From UBA8437 sp963933195 (GTDB taxonomy: Bacteria > Planctomycetota > Planctomycetia > Planctomycetales > Planctomycetaceae), in the NCBI GenBank assembly GCA_963933195.1, contig CAWVUS010000283.1:1-7041 (forward strand): 7,041 nucleotides of DNA. Reading direction: 5' to 3'. The stretch's first letter is position 1; the number at the start of each line of letters is the position of its first letter. The notes beneath the pieces were generated by a model. It was not told where the DNA came from. It did no database searches and saw only the letters and a list, made by a program, of their open reading frames with translations. Position numbers and translations under genes: made by a program. This document shows positions 1-5,562 of this stretch, in pieces.

Positions 1-1
1 T

Positions 2-67
2 GACAAGAAGGCTGACAAGAAGGCTGACAAGAAGGCTGACAAGAAGGCTGACAAGAAGGCTGACAAG
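2..67 (+). repeat. Perfect 12-bp tandem repeat encoding (Asp-Lys-Lys-Ala)n
   Basis: Five identical copies of GACAAGAAGGCT run from 2 to 61, followed by a half copy (GACAAG) at 62-67. The base at position 1 fits the end of a further copy, so the array probably extends upstream. The unit is four codons, so changes in copy number would lengthen or shorten the protein without a frameshift. The copies show no synonymous differences, which suggests recent expansion by slippage or unequal recombination. The encoded stretch is highly charged and probably unstructured. Confidence 0.95.
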
Positions 68-1654
68 CCGGAGGCCGAAGAAGCGCCGCCTCTTGATCTC
101 GACGACACTGACCCGCCGCCACCGCCGACGTTTCGGGAAATCGAACGGAAATACCTCAGTCTGGAGTCACAACGCGAAAAAATTCGTCGAGGTTTGTTGA
201 ACTGGCGAACCGAAAGTTTGATCCGAAAATCGCTGAAGGTGCTCGATGACGAGTCGGGTGAATTCAACCTGTCCAAGGTCATTGACTCGGTGCGTCGTGC
301 TGATGCCACTGGGGACCCCGAATCCCAGGACAATGACACGGTCAAGAAGGCTCGCACGAACCAACGCAAGGTCAAAACGCTGAACGCCGACCTCGAAAAA
401 ATCGGCCAGGCAGCCGGATTGACTTACCGAACGACCGGCCTGGTGACCCTGGCTGATATTCACCGGCGATCCGAAGCAAACCCAGGCGGTCCGGACGCGG
501 ACGCGGCCGAATTTTACAGTGCGTTGACTCGCCAACAGCAAATCAAGACCGGATTCAATCTGGCCACCCGTCGCCGTTTCCCAGAGCAATCGGTGGTCGG
601 TGAGATTTTCTCGAGACAAACCGCGACCATCTACACCCGCAACACCCTGATTCCCGCCGAATCACGCGAGTACAATCTCGAGGATGAACCGAAGAATGTG
701 GTCCGATTCGCCGACCAATCGGCGATGAAACCCGATGGGAAGTACTTTCTGTGGGTGATCCTCGAGGAGGTTCCCGGCCACATCCCGCAATTTGAGCCAA
801 TGGAATGGACCGGCACGGAGACGATCGATGATATCAACCAGGAACACGACTACGACGTGCTGGTTCCACCACCTGGCACCGTCAACTCGCTGACCGTCAA
901 GGAGTGGTTTGAGATTCTCAGCCAGGACAACAAGTCGGTCCGCAACCGCCATCTCGAGGTCACTCAAACCGAAGAGGAGGGCAAGACTGTCTACACGGCC
1001 ACTGAATTTGTCGGCGACCAAACTCTCAAGAGTGTTGTCGAAGATGCCATAAGGATGAAGAACGCGGCCCAAAGGGCAAAGGCGCATGCCGAAAAGAAAA
1101 TCAAACCACTCATCGAGAAGTCCAAACCAGAGACTCCGCTGGCCGAGATACTGGCCGACCGGACCAATTCCGGGAAAAAAGCGGATCCCAAGCAGGTGAA
1201 GGCCGGTGATGAGGTGGAAGTGAAGTTCCAGTTGATCCAGACGGCCGTCACGGCCGATTTTTCTTGGCAAGGCACTTCGCTGCCAACGGCCGCCCCAACG
1301 GGGATTCTCAGCCCCACTCGGGAAGGGATCAGCGAAATCTCCGATCTGCCAGTGCCCTCAAGCGGGCAGGGCGCCGGGCAGGAGTTCATGAAAGTGTTCT
1401 GTGAGACTCTCGCCCCCGGCGAGGTTGGCATCGCATTCAACCACGACCACACGGCGGTGTATGTTGGCCGGGTGATCAGTCGGACCGAGATTGAGCCCAG
1501 TAAATTCAATGCCGAAGTCGGCTCGCTTTTCAACAGCGAGACATTCCAGCTGCAGCGGCAAACCGAAACCAGAAACTTGCTCGCCGCCTGGCTGGCGGCT
1601 TTCCAGAAGCGACACAAGTGGAATGGTACGGTGTTGTCGGTCGGAACCCGTTGA
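2..1654 (+). CDS. C-terminal part of a large PpiD/SurA-like (peptidyl-prolyl isomerase-related) envelope protein, 5' truncated
   Basis: The frame is open from the first bases of the window to a TGA at 1652-1654, giving 550 residues. A TTG at 194 could be read as a start, but the frame continues upstream through it, so the true start lies outside the window. Residues 1-22 are a (DKKA)n low-complexity stretch, followed by an acidic and proline-rich linker to about residue 42. Next comes a charged helical region beginning FREIERKYLSLESQREKI. A second helical, Ala/Lys-rich stretch lies near residues 349-387. Close to the C-terminus, around residue 473, the motif GEVGIAFNHDHTAVYVGRV resembles the end of planctomycetal PpiD/SurA-like proteins, where 'L.PGEVG' precedes a final strand. 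I see no clear parvulin catalytic domain in the visible part. The protein is probably periplasmic or membrane-anchored, with the anchor in the missing N-terminus. Coding status is strong; the family call is from recalled resemblance and is moderate. It precedes the ABC genes by 224 bases and may be a separate transcription unit. Confidence 0.7.
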   Translation, partial: DKKADKKADKKADKKADKKADKPEAEEAPPLDLDDTDPPPPPTFREIERKYLSLESQREKIRRGLLNWRTESLIRKSLKVLDDESGEFNLSKVIDSVRRADATGDPESQDNDTVKKARTNQRKVKTLNADLEKIGQAAGLTYRTTGLVTLADIHRRSEANPGGPDADAAEFYSALTRQQQIKTGFNLATRRRFPEQSVVGEIFSRQTATIYTRNTLIPAESREYNLEDEPKNVVRFADQSAMKPDGKYFLWVILEEVPGHIPQFEPMEWTGTETIDDINQEHDYDVLVPPPGTVNSLTVKEWFEILSQDNKSVRNRHLEVTQTEEEGKTVYTATEFVGDQTLKSVVEDAIRMKNAAQRAKAHAEKKIKPLIEKSKPETPLAEILADRTNSGKKADPKQVKAGDEVEVKFQLIQTAVTADFSWQGTSLPTAAPTGILSPTREGISEISDLPVPSSGQGAGQEFMKVFCETLAPGEVGIAFNHDHTAVYVGRVISRTEIEPSKFNAEVGSLFNSETFQLQRQTETRNLLAAWLAAFQKRHKWNGTVLSVGTR

Positions 1655-1705
1655 AGACGCGACAAAGCAGGCCCTGCGGACTGGAAAACTGCAGGCATCG
1701 CGTCT
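1655..1705 (+). terminator. Candidate stem-loop terminator directly after the first gene
   Basis: The 8-base arm AGACGCGA at 1655-1662 begins immediately after the TGA stop and is perfectly complementary to TCGCGTCT at 1698-1705. Inside it, CCTGC (1673-1677) can pair with GCAGG (1691-1695) around a 13-base loop. This gives an interrupted hairpin with an asymmetric internal loop. No T-tract follows, so it is not a textbook intrinsic terminator; it could instead stabilise the mRNA 3' end. The remainder of the gap, to 1878, contains no convincing gene and no promoter I can defend. It has a weak GGGGC/GCCCC pair (1730-1734 and 1753-1757) and is the likely place for the promoter of the downstream ABC genes. 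Confidence 0.4.
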
Positions 1706-1878
1706 AACTTCAAGGCTAGAGTGGCGGATGGGGCTGGCGACCGGCTCGGGTTGCCCCCCTGCTCTGGAAACGTGCCCACGGATGGCAGTGCCGCCTAGAC
1801 GACACGCCGAATCACCCGGAACTTCTGGAGTTCACACAACCGGCCACCGGCCCTGACAACCAGCGAAAGTCTCACCCA

Positions 1879-2655
1879 ATGAGCAGCAACGACACAGCCA
1901 CGAGCACCCTGGACGAAGCGACCGCCGCATCCGACGGCTTGATGATCGAAGCGGTCGGTCTCAGCAAGTACTACGGCCAATTTGTGGCAATCGAACAGGT
2001 CAGTTTCTCTGTTCCCGGTGGCCAGGTCGCAGCCTTCCTCGGACCCAACGGTGCTGGCAAATCGACCACGATGAAACTCCTGACCGGGTACCTGGCCCCC
2101 AGCGAGGGCCGGGCTCGCATTGGCGGACACGATGTTGCTGAAGAGCGACTGGCCGCCAGCCGCCTGATCGGCTACATGCCCGAGGGCGGACCGCTCTATT
2201 ACGAGATGACTCCACAGGGGTTGCTGAACTACGCCGGAGCCGCCCGGGGACTTTCGAAGACCGAACTCGCCGAACGGACCGAGTACGTGGTCGACAAGTG
2301 TTCCCTGACGAGTGTCTGGGGCAAGGCCATCGGAAAACTCTCGCGCGGCTACAAGCAACGTGTCGGAATGGCCCAGGCCCTGCTGCACGATCCCGAGGTG
2401 CTGATTCTCGACGAACCGACCAGCGGACTCGACCCCAACCAGGTGGCCCAGGTGCGTGACCTGATCCAGGACCTGTCCCAGAACAAGACGATCCTGCTCT
2501 CGACACACATTCTTCGCGAGGTGCAGGCGATCTGTGACCGCGTGATCCTGATCAATTCCGGACGGATTGTCTTCGACGGCCCGGTCGATGACCTGGGAGG
2601 CAACTCCGACGCGATGGAATCACAGTTCCGCGACCTGACCACCTCCGACGACTAA
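1879..2655 (+). CDS. ABC transporter ATP-binding subunit, GldA type
   Basis: This 258-residue cytoplasmic ATPase would hydrolyse ATP to drive the permease encoded directly downstream. All core ABC motifs are visible: Walker A GPNGAGKST at residues 55-63, signature LSRGYKQR at 154-161, Walker B VLILDE at 174-179 with catalytic Glu179, D-loop SGLD at 182-185 and switch His210 in STH. The segment IGYMPEGGPLYYEMT (97-111) has Glu102 where many ABC proteins carry the Q-loop Gln; a Pro-Glu there is typical, as I recall, of the GldA/ABC-2 export subfamily. Length is slightly above a minimal ATPase because of an N-terminal Ser/Thr/Ala-rich extension of about 20 residues. ATG 1879 is chosen as the first in-frame ATG; no Shine-Dalgarno sequence is evident before it, and Met22 would be a shorter alternative start that still keeps the whole domain. 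The domain call is very secure; the GldA assignment rests on the adjacent GldF/GldG-like gene. Cargo is unknown. Confidence 0.95.
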   Translation: MSSNDTATSTLDEATAASDGLMIEAVGLSKYYGQFVAIEQVSFSVPGGQVAAFLGPNGAGKSTTMKLLTGYLAPSEGRARIGGHDVAEERLAASRLIGYMPEGGPLYYEMTPQGLLNYAGAARGLSKTELAERTEYVVDKCSLTSVWGKAIGKLSRGYKQRVGMAQALLHDPEVLILDEPTSGLDPNQVAQVRDLIQDLSQNKTILLSTHILREVQAICDRVILINSGRIVFDGPVDDLGGNSDAMESQFRDLTTSDD

Positions 2656-2713
2656 CACCACAAAGCCAACCGTTCCACACAGTTGGACCAGACTCTCGAA
2701 ACGAGACCTCACG
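2656..2713 (+). promoter_or_regulatory. Short intergenic spacer with two small inverted repeats ahead of the permease start
   Basis: The 58-base gap contains CCAAC (2666-2670) pairing with GTTGG (2682-2686). A second small hairpin is TCTCG (2694-2698) and CGAGA (2702-2706) around an AAA loop. The second one covers the only purine-rich GAGA (2703-2706) at ribosome-binding distance from ATG 2714, so it could weaken initiation of the permease. Both stems have only five pairs, and pairs of this size occur often by chance. No terminator with a T-tract is present, which fits co-transcription of the ATPase and permease genes. Confidence 0.25.
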
Positions 2714-5551
2714 ATGAACTACCTCTCGGCTGTCCTCCTGATTTTGATCATCGTCGGTGGCATTGGCTGGATCGGCTACAGCAGCGCGATCATCCGTGCC
2801 GTGTGCCGCCGCAACGTGGTGAGCTATTTCTCAAGTACCAGGGGGTACCTGTTCATTTTTGCCTTCGTCACCCTGAGCGGGTTCTATGCCTACCGGGACG
2901 AATTCTTCACCAACAACCTGGCCAACCTCGACCAACTGAGCCTGTGGTTCCCCATGTTACTGTTGTTCATCGTGCCGGCGATCACGATGAGCGCATGGGC
3001 GGACGAGAAGAAGATGGGAACAGACGAGTTGCTGTTCACACTTCCGGCTCGCGACACCGAAATCCTGCTGGGCAAGTTCCTGGCGGTCCTCTCCATCTAC
3101 ACCGTGGCTCTCGTATTTTCGATGACTCATGCGTTCGTGCTTGCAGCACTGGGCAACCCCGACTGGGGTGTCCTGCTGACGACCTACTTTGGCTACTGGC
3201 TCTCCGGGGCAGCCCTGCTGGCTGCCGGACTTGTCGCCTCGGCCCTGACCGGCAGCACCACTGTCGCTTTCGTGTTGACCGTGGTGATCTGTCTGCTGCC
3301 AGTCGGCATTGGAGCCGTTTCGAGCGAATACCAGGTGTTGCGGCAGTTGAGTGTTGCCGAACAACTGTTCAGTTTCACCAACGGGCTGATCTCACTCGCC
3401 TCGCTGGCCTATTTCGGCTCGCTGGTGTGCTTCATGCTCTACGTCAACAAGATCCTGATCAGTCGTCGGCACTGGTCGGCACAACGGGCAACCAACATGG
3501 GGTGGCACTATCTCACCCGCATCGCCTGCCTGGCCGTCGCCTTGATCAGCTTCAATCTCTTCACCACCCGCAACGACACCACGATCGACCTGACTGCCGA
3601 GGGCCTTTACACGCTCAGCAATTCCACCCGGGAGGTGATCAACTCGATCCCCGAGGATGGTTCGGTCAGCATCAGTGCTTTTCTCAGCACTGACATTCCC
3701 AGGCAATACGTGCCGGTCCGCAAAAAACTCATCGGCCTGCTGCGACAGGTCGACCAGATCGGCGGCAGCCATGTGACGGTGCGGATCGTCGACATTGAAC
3801 CCTTCAGCGTTCAGGCGGAAGAAGCCGAGCAAAAGGGAATCCGGTCACGACAGGTCCAGGAGGTCCGTGGCGGAAAAGTCAGTGGCGAGGACATCTTCCT
3901 CGGGCTGGTCATCAATGGTGCCGACGAGGTCGTGATCCCCTTCTGTGATGTGGGATTGCCACTCGAATACGAGTTGACACGATCGATTCGCACGGCGGCC
4001 CAGGAAGACACCAAGCGACGCCGTATCGGCGTGCTGACCACCGACGCCCAACTGTATGGCAATTTCTCGTTCGCCGGAGGAGCGCCCAGGCGGACTCCCA
4101 AGTGGCAGATCATCAACGAACTCGAAAAACAGTTCGACGTCCAGCAACTCTCGGCCGACACGCCAATCGATCGAAAACGATTTGATCTCGTACTGGCCGT
4201 GATGCCGAGTTCGTTGACCGCACCGCAAATGGCCAACCTGGTCGACTATGTCAAGAGTGGGCAAAGCGTCCTGATTTTCGACGACCCGTTGCCGATGACA
4301 GTGCCCGGCGGTGCCCCCCGACAACCCAAGCCCGCTCCGGGAGGTGGTGGCATGATGGGGATGGGCAGACAGCCGGCCCAGCCAAAAGCCTCGGGAGGCC
4401 GAGCCACCACCCTGCTGACAGCGCTGGGGCTGGAATGGGACTACGAGGAAATCATCTGGGACAGGTACAACCCACATCCCCAGTTCAGCCAACTGGCTCC
4501 CGAGATCGTGTTTGTCAGTTCCAGCCGGGGTGACGGCAACGCCGACTCATTCAACACGGACAACCCGATCACCAACGGACTCAATGAACTGGTGCTCTTT
4601 TATTCCGGTTGTGTCCGTGCCCCATCGTCCGACGACAAGCCGGCGGGAATCAGCTACGAACAACTCCTGTTGACGTCCACCGATTCGGGCACGTTGAAGT
4701 TCGACGAGATCATGGAGAGTGGCTTCATGGGGCAAAGCCAGTTGCGACGCGACCCGCCCAGAAAAATGGACGATTACGCGCAGGTGATCGCTTATCACGT
4801 GCAGGGAAAACGCGACGTTGCCGCGCCACCGCTGCCCCCGGGACTCACCAAGGACAGCCCCCCGGCACCGCAGACGGTCACCGAAAAGATCAACTGCATC
4901 TACGTCGCCGACACAGATGTGATCTCCGACCAGATGTTCGTCCTCAGAGCCCAGGGGCTCAGGCCCAGCCAGGACGGTGACCCGATCGAATTCGACAACG
5001 TCACCTTTGCCCTGAACTGTATCGACGTACTCGTCGGTGACACCGAGTTGATCCCGTTGCGGACCCGGCGAGCCGAACTGCGAACACTCGAAACCGTCGA
5101 GGCGGAAAAGAAGACGTCGCTCTCGGCACAGATCAAAGAACTCGAGGACGCCGAGACCGAATTCAAGGAACGGGTTGAAAAGAAACAGCAACAACTCGAT
5201 GAGGATGTCAATCGCATCCGGGATGACAAGTCGATTGACGACACGACACGAAACCGGCTGATGCAAATGGCCCAGGAACAGCGAAACGAGGAACTGGAAC
5301 AGGAGAACGAGGAGATCAGCCAGGAGAAACAGGCAAAGATCCGGGAGATCCGAAACCGAACCGAACGCCAGGTCCGGTCTATTGAAGCCACCTACAAATG
5401 GCTCGGCATCCTGTTGCCACCATTGCCGGCCATCCTGCTGGGAATCTTCTTCCTGGTCATTCGAATCAAAAACGAAACCACCAATATCCCCGACGATCGC
5501 AACCGCACCACGGGATCACGCTCCGGCACGATCTCGTCAGACGCAGGTTGA
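2714..5551 (+). CDS. Fused ABC-2 permease and auxiliary subunit (GldF-GldG fusion)
   Basis: This 945-residue inner-membrane protein joins two subunits that are separate GldF and GldG proteins in Bacteroidetes. Residues 1-250 are the permease: hydrophobic segments near 4-22, 45-61, 76-96, 121-146, 152-178, 184-204 and 225-246, with the GldF-like RRNVVSYFSSTRGYLFI at 32-48 and the conserved WADEKKMGTDELLFTLP at 95-111. Residues 266-284 form a further helix followed by DLTAEGLYTLS (292-302), the hallmark start of the GldG periplasmic module (DUF7088-like). An ABC auxiliary domain (ABC_transp_aux type) follows from about 436 to 775, with GVLTTDAQL near its start. A Gly/Met/Pro-rich loop at 531-562 interrupts it. 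Residues 785-892 are a highly charged, predicted coiled coil, and 896-918 are the C-terminal membrane anchor with a short charged tail. ATG 2714 follows only a weak GAGA. The gene lies 58 bases after the ATPase and 11 before the DUF4340 gene. The substrate is unknown; I infer that it forms one complex with both neighbours. Confidence 0.92.
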   Translation: MNYLSAVLLILIIVGGIGWIGYSSAIIRAVCRRNVVSYFSSTRGYLFIFAFVTLSGFYAYRDEFFTNNLANLDQLSLWFPMLLLFIVPAITMSAWADEKKMGTDELLFTLPARDTEILLGKFLAVLSIYTVALVFSMTHAFVLAALGNPDWGVLLTTYFGYWLSGAALLAAGLVASALTGSTTVAFVLTVVICLLPVGIGAVSSEYQVLRQLSVAEQLFSFTNGLISLASLAYFGSLVCFMLYVNKILISRRHWSAQRATNMGWHYLTRIACLAVALISFNLFTTRNDTTIDLTAEGLYTLSNSTREVINSIPEDGSVSISAFLSTDIPRQYVPVRKKLIGLLRQVDQIGGSHVTVRIVDIEPFSVQAEEAEQKGIRSRQVQEVRGGKVSGEDIFLGLVINGADEVVIPFCDVGLPLEYELTRSIRTAAQEDTKRRRIGVLTTDAQLYGNFSFAGGAPRRTPKWQIINELEKQFDVQQLSADTPIDRKRFDLVLAVMPSSLTAPQMANLVDYVKSGQSVLIFDDPLPMTVPGGAPRQPKPAPGGGGMMGMGRQPAQPKASGGRATTLLTALGLEWDYEEIIWDRYNPHPQFSQLAPEIVFVSSSRGDGNADSFNTDNPITNGLNELVLFYSGCVRAPSSDDKPAGISYEQLLLTSTDSGTLKFDEIMESGFMGQSQLRRDPPRKMDDYAQVIAYHVQGKRDVAAPPLPPGLTKDSPPAPQTVTEKINCIYVADTDVISDQMFVLRAQGLRPSQDGDPIEFDNVTFALNCIDVLVGDTELIPLRTRRAELRTLETVEAEKKTSLSAQIKELEDAETEFKERVEKKQQQLDEDVNRIRDDKSIDDTTRNRLMQMAQEQRNEELEQENEEISQEKQAKIREIRNRTERQVRSIEATYKWLGILLPPLPAILLGIFFLVIRIKNETTNIPDDRNRTTGSRSGTISSDAG

Positions 5552-5554
5552 GGA
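5550..5554 (+). promoter_or_regulatory. Ribosome binding site (GAGGA) for the DUF4340 gene
   Basis: GAGGA overlaps the last two bases of the permease stop codon and lies eight bases before ATG 5563. It is the only recognisable Shine-Dalgarno-like sequence before a gene in this window. It supports the choice of ATG 5563 and suggests translational coupling with the upstream fusion gene. Confidence 0.5.
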
Positions 5555-5562
5555 ATACCAAC

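Noticed and set aside
2..67. Short direct repeats as a possible CRISPR or iteron array
   Set aside because: The units are adjacent with no spacers, only 12 bases long, and read through as codons in a long open frame.
194..196. TTG at 194 as the start of the first gene
   Set aside because: The frame is open upstream to the window edge and encodes a continuous repeat and linker, so the TTG is internal.
991..1779. A 262-codon minus-strand frame opposite the first gene
   Set aside because: It is antisense to well-supported coding sequence, has no recognisable family features and shares the low-stop bias of high-GC DNA.
1491..1856. A 121-codon plus-strand frame spanning the end of the first gene and the following gap
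   Set aside because: Its first half overlaps the real gene out of frame, and its composition (Ser/Arg/Pro-rich) looks like non-coding high-GC DNA. It has no ribosome binding site or known motif.
2683..3693. A 336-codon plus-strand frame beginning just before the permease
   Set aside because: It overlaps the permease in another frame, is rich in Arg/His/Pro/Gln as expected of an out-of-frame reading, and has no recognisable domain.
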